DNA from: Leptolyngbya sp. Heron Island J
Lineage (GTDB): Bacteria; Cyanobacteriota; Cyanobacteriia; Phormidesmidales; Phormidesmidaceae
Assembly (NCBI RefSeq): GCF_000482245.1
Contig: NZ_AWNH01000022.1
Span: forward strand, 43,424 to 107,423
Direction: 5' to 3'
Length of the DNA: 64,000 nucleotides
Shown here in pieces: positions 1-8,062 of this stretch. The first letter of the stretch is position 1, and each line of letters opens with the position of its first letter. The notes under the pieces are model-generated. The model was not told where the DNA came from. It saw only the letters and a list, made by a program, of their open reading frames with translations, and made no database searches. Position numbers and translations under genes: made by a program.

Positions 1-674
1 CTATTGCCAATGCTCGAACAAAACGCTCAATTTACTGGCATACTTTCAGCAATACACGCATCGCAATTGAATACATCATCAATTCTGAGGAATCGGCATT
101 CAACAAAGCTATTTTAATTAGCAGTCACATCCTCCCGTATATATATCATCAATTAAATATAGGTATTATTTCCAATCACCTATGGCCCTCAGAAACTCAA
201 AGCTTAGAAAGCCAAAGAGATCAGAAAATATATGAAGCCAATAAGGGTTTTCTAGGCATAACCAGCAATCATTACAATGACTTAAGACAGTTATTTTTAG
301 CTGACCAATTCGATTATCAAAAAGATGTCAAAAAACTGATTAATTACCACAAAAATAGAACAGAAAAAGATAATGATCTACCTGACAATAAGCGTATTTT
401 ACTAAGTAAGATCATAGACACGGTCCATGCAGCAGGAGCAACTCCATTTTTTATCATTACACCGACATTAAATACTGCTCAAGATTTATATCAAGCTCAT
501 GAGGAAGATTTAATTCCTACTTTATTTGCCTATAACAATCCATCTGATTATCCACAATTTTATGATGCAGAGAATCGCCATGATCCAGAGCATCTAAACA
601 TTCAAACTGCTAATAATTTTAGTCAAGAGCTAGCACAAGATTTTATTCAGGCAATTAAAACTAAAAATTTCTAA
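1..674 (+). CDS. C-terminal part of an SGNH/AlgX-like protein (partial)
   Basis: An open frame enters from the left edge (first full codon at base 3) and ends with TAA at 672-674, giving about 223 residues without a start. The last part has a D-x-x-H-L arrangement (DPEHLN) typical of the catalytic Asp-His block of SGNH-type hydrolases and of the AlgJ/AlgX/DltD-like partners of MBOAT acyltransferases. It lies 51 bases upstream of an MBOAT gene on the same strand, the usual arrangement of polysaccharide O-acetylation pairs. The nucleophile (GDS) block would lie outside the window, so catalysis cannot be judged. The DNA is visibly AT-richer than most of the window. The family assignment is inferred from this short motif and the neighbour. 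Confidence 0.6.
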   Translation, partial: IANARTKRSIYWHTFSNTRIAIEYIINSEESAFNKAILISSHILPYIYHQLNIGIISNHLWPSETQSLESQRDQKIYEANKGFLGITSNHYNDLRQLFLADQFDYQKDVKKLINYHKNRTEKDNDLPDNKRILLSKIIDTVHAAGATPFFIITPTLNTAQDLYQAHEEDLIPTLFAYNNPSDYPQFYDAENRHDPEHLNIQTANNFSQELAQDFIQAIKTKNF

Positions 675-725
675 ACTCAATTAACTGTTTAAGTTCAGGA
701 TCTATAATTTTTAGTTTTTATCATT

Positions 726-2132
726 ATGATTTTTACAGAATTTAGATTTATTCTGTTTTTTATATTGGTATTTTCAATCTATTGGAAATTGCCAAACAAA
801 ACCTGGAAGAAGCTTTGGTTACTTATTTGCAGTTACATATTCTATGGGATATGGGATTGGAGATTTTTATCCCTTATTATTGGCTCTACTTTTGTAGACT
901 ACATGACAGGGCTTAAAATCTATGATAGTAATACTCAAATCGCCAAAAAAGCCTGGTTGACACTCAGTCTATCTATTAACCTTGGAATTCTTGGTTTCTT
1001 CAAATACTATAATTTCTTTGTTGATTCACTGGTCCATCTATTTGACACCACAGGCCTGTCATTCAACTCAATTAATATTAATATTATCCTGCCTGCTGGC
1101 ATCAGTTTTTATACATTACAAACCCTCAGTTACTCACTAGATATCTATTTTGGTAAGCTGACGCCCCAAAAAAACTTTTTGAATTTAGCGTGCTTTGTCG
1201 CATTTTTCCCTCAACTTTTAGCAGGTCCTATTGTTCGAGCATCAGACTTTCTGCCTCAACTCACAGCTATTCAAAAATTTAGAAATGTCAATGTAAAAGC
1301 CTGTTTAGTGCTCTTTATAGTAGGCTTCTTCAAAAAGGCATGTATATCGGATAATTTAGCGCCCTTTGTAGACAATTATTTTTCAGCAGTTGATAGCTAC
1401 ACCGCTTTAAGTGGCTGGTTGGCAACTATGTCCTATGCTGTTCAAATTTATTGTGATTTTTCTGGTTACTCTGATATGGCCATCGCCTGCGCAGGGTTAT
1501 TAGGCTATAACCTCTGTGTCAATTTTGATGCCCCATATTTCTCAAGTAGCATCACAGAATTTTGGAGAAGATGGCACATTAGCCTATCAAACTGGTTAAG
1601 AGATTACTTATACATTCCTTTAGGAGGAAATCGTGATGGCACAATTGCTACATACCGAAACCTGATAATCACTATGCTGATTGGTGGTCTCTGGCATGGA
1701 GCTGCTTGGAGATTCGTTGTCTGGGGAGCACTTCATGGGATTGCACTAGTGTGTCATAAGGAGTGGAGTCAGCTTTGGAATAAGAAAAGCCTAATTAATC
1801 AAACCTCTAAAATTTGGGGAGTTGGTATCACTTTTTATTGGGTATGTTTCACATGGATTTTCTTTCGCGCTAATAGCTTTATCGATGCATTATCAGTCGC
1901 CAAAGCGTACGTCTTATTTCAATCTCCAGGTAGTCAACAACTTGAGCCCCGTCTTTGGTTAATTTTGGTCGGTCTTGCAGCGTTACATTGGGTATCTGCT
2001 CGCATGTCCTGGACACAGATCATCGAAAAACTGCCTAATCAGGTATTCGCCATCGGATATGGATACACGGTGGCAGTCGTCATGCTGCTGATGTCCACAG
2101 GCTATGCACCGTTTATATATTTCCAGTTTTAG
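726..2132 (+). CDS. MBOAT family O-acyltransferase (AlgI/PatA-like)
   Basis: A 468-residue multi-pass membrane protein. It contains the MBOAT hallmarks: PYFSSSITEFWRRWHISLS with the loop LRDYLYIPLGGNR around residues 275-300, and the catalytic-type histidine in GGLWHGAAWRFVVWG around residue 320. These match the AlgI/PatA/DltB branch, which moves acetyl groups across the membrane onto an exported polysaccharide or peptidoglycan. The SGNH-like protein just upstream would be the extracytoplasmic partner that completes the transfer. The length is normal for the family (about 460-500). Start is ATG at 726; the gene is AT-rich in its first two thirds. The acceptor polymer cannot be told from sequence. 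Confidence 0.9.
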   Translation: MIFTEFRFILFFILVFSIYWKLPNKTWKKLWLLICSYIFYGIWDWRFLSLIIGSTFVDYMTGLKIYDSNTQIAKKAWLTLSLSINLGILGFFKYYNFFVDSLVHLFDTTGLSFNSININIILPAGISFYTLQTLSYSLDIYFGKLTPQKNFLNLACFVAFFPQLLAGPIVRASDFLPQLTAIQKFRNVNVKACLVLFIVGFFKKACISDNLAPFVDNYFSAVDSYTALSGWLATMSYAVQIYCDFSGYSDMAIACAGLLGYNLCVNFDAPYFSSSITEFWRRWHISLSNWLRDYLYIPLGGNRDGTIATYRNLIITMLIGGLWHGAAWRFVVWGALHGIALVCHKEWSQLWNKKSLINQTSKIWGVGITFYWVCFTWIFFRANSFIDALSVAKAYVLFQSPGSQQLEPRLWLILVGLAALHWVSARMSWTQIIEKLPNQVFAIGYGYTVAVVMLLMSTGYAPFIYFQF

Positions 2133-2174
2133 TAGGGTTTTCCAGTTGCTTCCCTAGAGGACACTTGCATATTT

Positions 2175-3506
2175 TTAACTACTAATCGACGGCAACCAGT
2201 TCACCAAAGATGGAAACGCAATAATTGCTACTAATACCAGCAACTGCAGTGCAATAAATGGCACAACGCCTCGATAGATATTGGCTGTAGAGACATCTTT
2301 AGGAGCCACACCACGTAGATAAAATAGGGCAAATCCAAACGGTGGGGTTAAAAATGACGTTTGCATATTAGCTCCAATAATCACCCCATACCACACTAGG
2401 TCTAGGCCCAACTGTTGAGCTACTGGTGCAAATAGAGGAATCACAATAAAGGCAATTTCAAAAAAGTCGATAAAAAAGCCGAGGATAAAAATCGTCACCA
2501 TGCTGACGACTAAAAAGCCGAGGCTACCTCCAGGTAAATTGGTCAGCACATCAAAAATAAAGCTATCTCCCCGTAATCCGCGAAACACCAAACTGAAGGC
2601 TGTAGACCCCAACAGGATAAAAATCACCATGGTGGTGGTTCGCAGTGTGCTGTCACAAACTTCCCGCAAACTGCTGATAGTTAGCTGCCGATTAAAGGCC
2701 GCCAATATCATGGCACCAACAGCTCCCAAAGCACCCGCTTCTGTCGGTGTAGCAATACCAAAGAAAATGCTGCCTAACACCAGCAAAATCAGCACTAGCG
2801 GTGGCACCATCACTTTACAGACCTTAAAAACTAGGGCTTGCCCCCTAGTTTTTAATAAGTCTGGGGGTAACGCAGGCAGTAAATCAGGTCGGACCAAGGC
2901 AATGACAGCGACATGTACAACGAATACCCCAGCCATCAGCAACCCTGGGATAAATGATCCCAAAAATAAATCCCCAACAGATACGCCTAGCTGATCGGCT
3001 AAAACGACCAGCACAATGCTAGGTGGGATGATTTGGCCAAGGGTGCCTGACGCAGCAATAACACCTGTCGCAACGTCCTTGTTATAGCCATGGCGCAGCA
3101 TCGTCGGTAGGGAAATTAGCCCCATGGTGACTACCGTAGCGGCAACAACTCCGGTTGTTGCCGCTAGCAGTGCGCCTACAACAACGACTGCGATCGCTAA
3201 CCCACCCCGCAGTCGACCAAACAGGCTGCCCATGGTTTCCAGCAGGTTTTCTGCAATCCCCGACTTCTCCAACATGGCTCCCATAAAAATAAAGTAGGGA
3301 ATCGCCAGTAGAGTGAAATTATTCATAATGCCGAAGATTCGCTGCGGCATCGCAGTCAGAAAGACAGGGTCAAATACACCCAGGGCAATACCAATAGAAC
3401 CAAACAGTATGGCTACCCCTCCCAGGGAAAACGCCACCGGATAACCCAGCGATAGGAGCACCAGGGCTCCGCCAAACATCAGCGGCCCCAACCAATCAGT
3501 TAGCAT
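2175..3506 (-). CDS. TRAP transporter large permease subunit (DctM type)
   Basis: A hydrophobic protein of 443 residues with about 12 membrane segments and the DctM signature blocks, including LAIPYFIFMGAMLEKSG, GTLGQIIPPSIVLV and FLTPPFGFALFYLRG. DctM subunits move a substrate with sodium after delivery by a periplasmic binding protein. The longest frame starts at 3533, but the ATG at 3506 has a strong Shine-Dalgarno (GGGAGG) six bases upstream and shortens the overlap with the small-subunit gene to 11 bases, so it is preferred. No DctP gene adjoins it; in Synechocystis the related glutamate TRAP system also has an unlinked binding protein. The substrate is unknown. Confidence 0.92.
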   Translation of the reverse strand: MLTDWLGPLMFGGALVLLSLGYPVAFSLGGVAILFGSIGIALGVFDPVFLTAMPQRIFGIMNNFTLLAIPYFIFMGAMLEKSGIAENLLETMGSLFGRLRGGLAIAVVVVGALLAATTGVVAATVVTMGLISLPTMLRHGYNKDVATGVIAASGTLGQIIPPSIVLVVLADQLGVSVGDLFLGSFIPGLLMAGVFVVHVAVIALVRPDLLPALPPDLLKTRGQALVFKVCKVMVPPLVLILLVLGSIFFGIATPTEAGALGAVGAMILAAFNRQLTISSLREVCDSTLRTTTMVIFILLGSTAFSLVFRGLRGDSFIFDVLTNLPGGSLGFLVVSMVTIFILGFFIDFFEIAFIVIPLFAPVAQQLGLDLVWYGVIIGANMQTSFLTPPFGFALFYLRGVAPKDVSTANIYRGVVPFIALQLLVLVAIIAFPSLVNWLPSISS

Positions 3507-4068
3507 CTCCAGCCTCCCTATTGAGATCATCACGGGTTTCGTCTGCCGGTAAATTCCCCGAGAAAATCGCCCAATTTTTAATCGCTTCTGAAATGCCCTG
3601 CAAGATCAGCAGCCCAAAACTCACCAAAATCATGGTCTTGATGGGAAACCGCAGTAGACCACCAGGGTCCGGCGATGTTTCCCATACCACCCAGGATCTA
3701 ACGACCGTTCCCCAAGAGAAATAAATTACCAGGGCCGAAAACGGGATCAAGAAAAGTATTGTCCCGATAAAGTCAGCCAAGGCTTTTTGGCGACGAGACC
3801 AGCGATCGTAAAATACGTCAACTCGAACATGACCACCTTTTTGTAGAGTGTAGGCAGCCCCTAGTAGAAAGACGATATCAAATAGATACCATTGAGTTTC
3901 AATCAGCGCGTTAGAACTCAAATTTTGGCCGACTAAATTGCCTAGATAGCGACCCATGACATTCCAGGTACCCATGCCAATCATCGCTAGCACTAACCAG
4001 TAGGCAAACTTTCCTACTTGATTAGTAAATGCATCTATCCTACGAGCAACAGAAAGTAAGGAGCGCAA
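3496..4068 (-). CDS. TRAP transporter small permease subunit (DctQ type)
   Basis: A 190-residue protein with four predicted membrane helices (about residues 18-38, 60-78, 95-118 and 140-162) and the DctQ-typical patch LQKGGHVRVDVFYDRWSRR between helices 2 and 3. It forms the membrane complex with DctM, whose gene it overlaps by 11 bases, so the two are translationally coupled. The only usable start is a TTG at 4068 preceded by a short AGG. The lyase-like gene upstream on the same strand ends 159 bases away, so read-through from that operon is possible but a separate promoter could fit in the gap. Confidence 0.88.
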   Translation of the reverse strand: MRSLLSVARRIDAFTNQVGKFAYWLVLAMIGMGTWNVMGRYLGNLVGQNLSSNALIETQWYLFDIVFLLGAAYTLQKGGHVRVDVFYDRWSRRQKALADFIGTILFLIPFSALVIYFSWGTVVRSWVVWETSPDPGGLLRFPIKTMILVSFGLLILQGISEAIKNWAIFSGNLPADETRDDLNREAGDAN

Positions 4069-4227
4069 AACCTATTGCCAATTTTCTACCGTCGTATTTT
4101 ATACCGCCGAGGCAGCGTATCCTGAGCAAGGGAACAATTTGCAATCTTGCATACAGTAATTCAGACCTCAGATTTGGGGTATCTCCTGCAAGAGTTGGAT
4201 AAGGTTTTAGCGATCGCATCTAAGGCA

Positions 4228-5634
4228 TCAGGCAGTGAGACCAATACATTCTGCAAATAAAGCCTTGGCATCAGACAAAGCCCCTGCCTCTACCGCTAGC
4301 CTAATTTTTGCAATTGCGTCACCTAAACTAGCATTGCCAAGCACATACTCATTAATTTCATTATTCTCGTATTTCTTATTAGCAAATAGGTCACAACAGG
4401 TCACATTAATATAAAGCTCAAGAATTAAAAGATGAGTGCAATTTTGATATAAATCATCTAGCTGAGAACATACATTGACACCATATGTCCATAGATCTTC
4501 AATTCCTTGTGAAGTATCTGAACCAGAAGCAAAGATCCTTCTACTCACTAACTGTCGACTTTTTTCCAAAATGCTCTGCATAAGTTTTGGATACTGAATA
4601 AATTGCAAAGCATTATGGGCATGAGCCCCATCACTGGGTATTCCTTGAACGGCACCACATAGTAGATACTTAGTCCTACTGACACTTGCCCACATCAATA
4701 TCAATATGGACTCAATTAGTGCTCCAGATTTAATACTCAATGAAGGAGCAAGAAAACTAGATTGTGACAAGGGAAATTCAAAATCAGAAAAATATAAAGG
4801 ATTACTCGATGGTAATTCGAGCAATCCATCAATTTCTAACAAAAAGCTATAAATTGAATCTGTTAAGCTGTCTAACAGCTGCGGGGTTGATCGAATAGAG
4901 ATCGGATTTTGCCGTTCGTAATCAGAATATTTACTACCTATATACTTTTCTAAGTACTGTCTCAATAACTCGCTGTGATGCCTTACTAAAGGAGTATAAA
5001 AGTTGCTCTTGTTTGCCCCCACCAGTACGTTGTTTAATTTGGTAGTCTCTAAAAAAAGCATCCAAATACAACTAATTTTTCTAACTAGCGCAATAGAATA
5101 GCCAACATGAATGAATGAACCGTTGACCAAAGCCATAACTTCACCTGGCCCGGCATAATATTCGTCATTATTTTCTGCATATTTCAGAACAGAAGCCGCC
5201 CAGTGAGAACCAGGGATGACATCGCCGCAGGAGTAGGAAGAATCTTTTGGGATTTTGGGTATAAATCTGACATCATTAAGCGCTCTCAAAATAATGTCAT
5301 ACAGCTTTAGTGAAATGCCGGTGCCACCTGCGGCCAGGGAATACGCTTTTGCATAATTGATGCAGGCAGTCTCATATTTCGAGTACCAGGGCTCAACACC
5401 TATCGTATGACTACTCAAAAAATCTGTATTAAACTTTTGAATTTCCGCCTCAGGCAGAACTTCTGTATCGCGATGACCAACCCGTGTATTGGCACCATAC
5501 ATCCGAGAAGATGGCTGAGCAAGTAAGGATAAAAAAAACGATCGCTCACGTTCTATTCTATCCCTTGCAGCATACCAGTCAGTTGGAAGCTCATGACCTG
5601 CGATGTGATCCAAACATTTTTGCAAGCGTTTCAT
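4228..5634 (-). CDS. Aromatic-amino-acid-lyase (HAL/PAL) superfamily protein with altered MIO motif
   Basis: This 468-residue protein is recognisable as a histidine/phenylalanine ammonia-lyase homologue. It has YGANTRVG at 46-53 (family YGVNTGFG), a proline-rich approach IPKIPKDSS, GEVMALVNG at 164-172 (family EGLALING) and NPISIRSTPQ (family DxYSlRcxPQ). The tripeptide that cyclises into the MIO cofactor, normally Ala-Ser-Gly, is Ser-Cys-Gly at 135-137, still followed by Asp. The conserved Glu of the family's SANQED-type block aligns with His (SDGAHAH), and the Tyr before SxR is Ile. It could be an MIO enzyme cyclising through Cys, an MIO-free lyase such as ergothionase, or a non-catalytic relative. 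It is the last gene of a leftward group with two binding-protein-like genes and an EgtC homologue. The DNA is AT-rich. Confidence 0.8.
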   Translation of the reverse strand: MKRLQKCLDHIAGHELPTDWYAARDRIERERSFFLSLLAQPSSRMYGANTRVGHRDTEVLPEAEIQKFNTDFLSSHTIGVEPWYSKYETACINYAKAYSLAAGGTGISLKLYDIILRALNDVRFIPKIPKDSSYSCGDVIPGSHWAASVLKYAENNDEYYAGPGEVMALVNGSFIHVGYSIALVRKISCIWMLFLETTKLNNVLVGANKSNFYTPLVRHHSELLRQYLEKYIGSKYSDYERQNPISIRSTPQLLDSLTDSIYSFLLEIDGLLELPSSNPLYFSDFEFPLSQSSFLAPSLSIKSGALIESILILMWASVSRTKYLLCGAVQGIPSDGAHAHNALQFIQYPKLMQSILEKSRQLVSRRIFASGSDTSQGIEDLWTYGVNVCSQLDDLYQNCTHLLILELYINVTCCDLFANKKYENNEINEYVLGNASLGDAIAKIRLAVEAGALSDAKALFAECIGLTA

Positions 5635-5676
5635 AGTATGGATTAACTTTCAACAGTTAATAGAACAGAGCTGTCA

Positions 5677-6900
5677 CTATCTGTCATTAGCATCTGCAGT
5701 TGCAAGGCGTATTTTTTTAGCTATTTCACGAGCCGCCGCCGGATCAAGATTACGCTGACGTAGCTCAAAAATACAATTAATTAGCTGTTTTGTAGTGATT
5801 ACATTTTCTAATTTCAGTAAAGACTCAGACAAACCTGGAATGCTATCAAGCGCTTTCTGACTAACCAATGGAATCGCCTCATAAGAGGGAAAGAAAGATT
5901 CAGCATCAGTTAACGTCAAAACCCTAGGTTGATACAGTTCTGGATCTGTTTCATATCCCACAAATACATCTGCAATTTTATTATTCAGTAATTCATATCG
6001 AGCCGTTATATTACAGGGCTCCACCCTCAGAAAATTCAGATTGTACCTTGAAGCTAAACCCAAGTAACAATCTTTTCGATTGAGAAATTCAGGATCTGCA
6101 GAAAAAGTTAATTCATGAGCGGCCCAACGTAGATCAGCTATTTCCAGAATTCCATATTTTTCAGCTGTTTCCTGATGCATTACTATGCTGTAACCCTCTG
6201 ATGCACCTAAAGGTCTCATCCATCGCAGGCCAAGCTTACTGCCATATTGATTAAGGTTCTCAATTAATTCATCTAAGGACTTTTTTTGATGGTTGATATT
6301 GAAAAATTGAAGACATGTTCCTGTAAAGTCAACATACATATCAATCCAATTATTTTGTAGGTCAGCAAAGTTTTTTAAGCTCCCCCCATTAGGTACCCTT
6401 AATTCACATTGTGTTCCTGGTACCGTATTTTCAATCCAATCAGCCAAAAAATGAGCAAAAAATACCTGTGAAACATCAAGTTTTGAGCCAATAATCAGAC
6501 GTTTCTGTTGCAAACGTTCCCCTGCCGTTATATCTCGACCTGCCAATATTGGCCAAAGTGCCTGTTCCGCAGTGCTTAGTTGCACAGAGATATCATTTTT
6601 GACCTCATCAACTTTTGACTGGATATTCTGTACTTGTCGTGATATTTCAACTTCTATATCTTGTCCTGGTAACTTCAGAGTAAATGACGTGATTGCCTGA
6701 GCTAAAGCAAGTAAAAGAAATGGCAAAAATAGCAATCCTAACAAGACCAGAACTTGGTTAGTTGCCCGCAACCATTCCAAAATTCCTAACTCGGATAAAA
6801 GCAGTACAACTAATAATCCTATGTAGGCAATAAAAACAATTGCAAAACCAGTATTAGCTATAAGGCCAGACGGAAACGTATATTTTTTTCTATTAGGCAT
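5677..6900 (-). CDS. Membrane-anchored OpuAC-type (betaine-class) substrate-binding protein
   Basis: A 407-residue protein. Residues 14-35 and 47-70 form two membrane helices; about 85-115 look like a coiled coil; the rest resembles the OpuAC/YehZ/ProX-like binding domain of betaine ABC systems. Matching blocks are IGSKLDVSQVFFAHFLADW (family igSKdfteq), RWMRPLGASEGYSIVM (family wLkPaxxNntYal) and IADVFVGYETDPEL (family DvvxaysTDgxl). That fold also covers the ergothioneine-binding EgtU. No permease or ATPase gene is next to it, so it may deliver ligand to the TRAP pair or act as a sensor. It sits 39 bases after the SBP_bac_3 gene and 42 bases before the lyase gene. Ligand unknown; the domain call is by motif. 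Confidence 0.72.
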   Translation of the reverse strand: MPNRKKYTFPSGLIANTGFAIVFIAYIGLLVVLLLSELGILEWLRATNQVLVLLGLLFLPFLLLALAQAITSFTLKLPGQDIEVEISRQVQNIQSKVDEVKNDISVQLSTAEQALWPILAGRDITAGERLQQKRLIIGSKLDVSQVFFAHFLADWIENTVPGTQCELRVPNGGSLKNFADLQNNWIDMYVDFTGTCLQFFNINHQKKSLDELIENLNQYGSKLGLRWMRPLGASEGYSIVMHQETAEKYGILEIADLRWAAHELTFSADPEFLNRKDCYLGLASRYNLNFLRVEPCNITARYELLNNKIADVFVGYETDPELYQPRVLTLTDAESFFPSYEAIPLVSQKALDSIPGLSESLLKLENVITTKQLINCIFELRQRNLDPAAAREIAKKIRLATADANDR

Positions 6901-6939
6901 GATTCCCCTCAGAAGTTCTGTGCTAGCTAGGCTTTTGAC

Positions 6940-8049
6940 CTAAATACTTCCTCCAATGTCTAATGCTCTAGCATCGACAAAAAGTATCTGTCTTCTGAGG
7001 GGGCCATTTAAGATGCGAACCTGCACTAATTCATCTATATCATTGAGACCATCTAAATCACTTGAAATACTTGCATTCAGATAAGAATCAGGCCACATCT
7101 CAACCACTGCTTTGGTGCCATTAGCTAATAAGATATAGTTTTTATCTTGCTTATCAAAAAGAGCTTTCAGTTGTCCATCACTAGAAAATGGATGTAAAAT
7201 CACCAGTCTTTTTTCATCGATTTTATTGAGAACTCTTGTTGCAATCTTATCAATTCCTTCTTGACCTAACGATCTAAGCGCAGAATCAAATTCCTCAATT
7301 AAGCGTTTATTACTTGGATTTTTCTTAGATGCCATCAGATAGAATGGCACACTGTACAATGGAATATGTTGAATATCTTGCTGCTGCCGAGGAAAATTTT
7401 CTCGCAGCACTTCTTTACCAACCTCTGTTGCTTCCGCCACCATTTGCACTTGAGAATTGGTAAGCAGTTTTGAAAATGCATCAACATTATCTTTAGCAAA
7501 AAATGATGTCTGAGATATTTTTTGGATATCTGGCGGATAACGATATCCTTCGATAGGTAGTAGCTTGTATCCTTTAAGAGACTGAAAAGATTGAAACTGC
7601 AGCAGTTCAGGATTATTTTTGAGGTTAAAGAAAATGGATGTCTCTACATCTAAAATAGGACTTGAGAAATAAAAGTCTTTTTCCCTGTCTGGGGTTTTTA
7701 TGTAGGGAAAAATACCTCGTATATCGTGGTTCACTTCACTTTCGTATGCTGCCTCTTGACCTAGGAACCATGGCATGAATTTAAATTCAGCTTGGTAACC
7801 AGCTTCCTTCATTGCTTCGAAAATAACTGCTGAGGCAATGCCATACTCGTCCACCATTTCTCCACTAAAAGGAGAATATTCTCCAGCGACGAAAATAGCT
7901 GGCTTAATGGTTTCCGCTACCTGAGGATTTGAAGAGCCATAAATAATAAAAAAAACAGCTAGAACTGGTATTAGTAGTGACAACATCAAAGCTGTTGACC
8001 AGTCGACAGTCTTTTTTTCATTGAGCTTATATTTTAGTAGCGGTTCCAT
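6940..8049 (-). CDS. Membrane-anchored SBP_bac_3-type solute-binding protein
   Basis: A 369-residue protein with one N-terminal membrane helix (about residues 20-40) and a periplasmic domain like family 3 solute-binding proteins: GEYSPFSGE, FKFMPWFLGQEAAYESE, then PDREKDFYFSSPIL, the usual ligand-site layout for amino-acid binders. A C-terminal extension of about 100 residues has no clear family match. The longest frame begins at a TTG (8076) inside the upstream egtC-like gene; the ATG at 8049 is preferred and leaves a 13-base gap. Neither start has a strong ribosome site, so coupling to the upstream gene is likely. No cognate ABC permease is adjacent. Confidence 0.75.
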   Translation of the reverse strand: MEPLLKYKLNEKKTVDWSTALMLSLLIPVLAVFFIIYGSSNPQVAETIKPAIFVAGEYSPFSGEMVDEYGIASAVIFEAMKEAGYQAEFKFMPWFLGQEAAYESEVNHDIRGIFPYIKTPDREKDFYFSSPILDVETSIFFNLKNNPELLQFQSFQSLKGYKLLPIEGYRYPPDIQKISQTSFFAKDNVDAFSKLLTNSQVQMVAEATEVGKEVLRENFPRQQQDIQHIPLYSVPFYLMASKKNPSNKRLIEEFDSALRSLGQEGIDKIATRVLNKIDEKRLVILHPFSSDGQLKALFDKQDKNYILLANGTKAVVEMWPDSYLNASISSDLDGLNDIDELVQVRILNGPLRRQILFVDARALDIGGSI

Positions 8050-8062
8050 TCTTTTAACTTGT

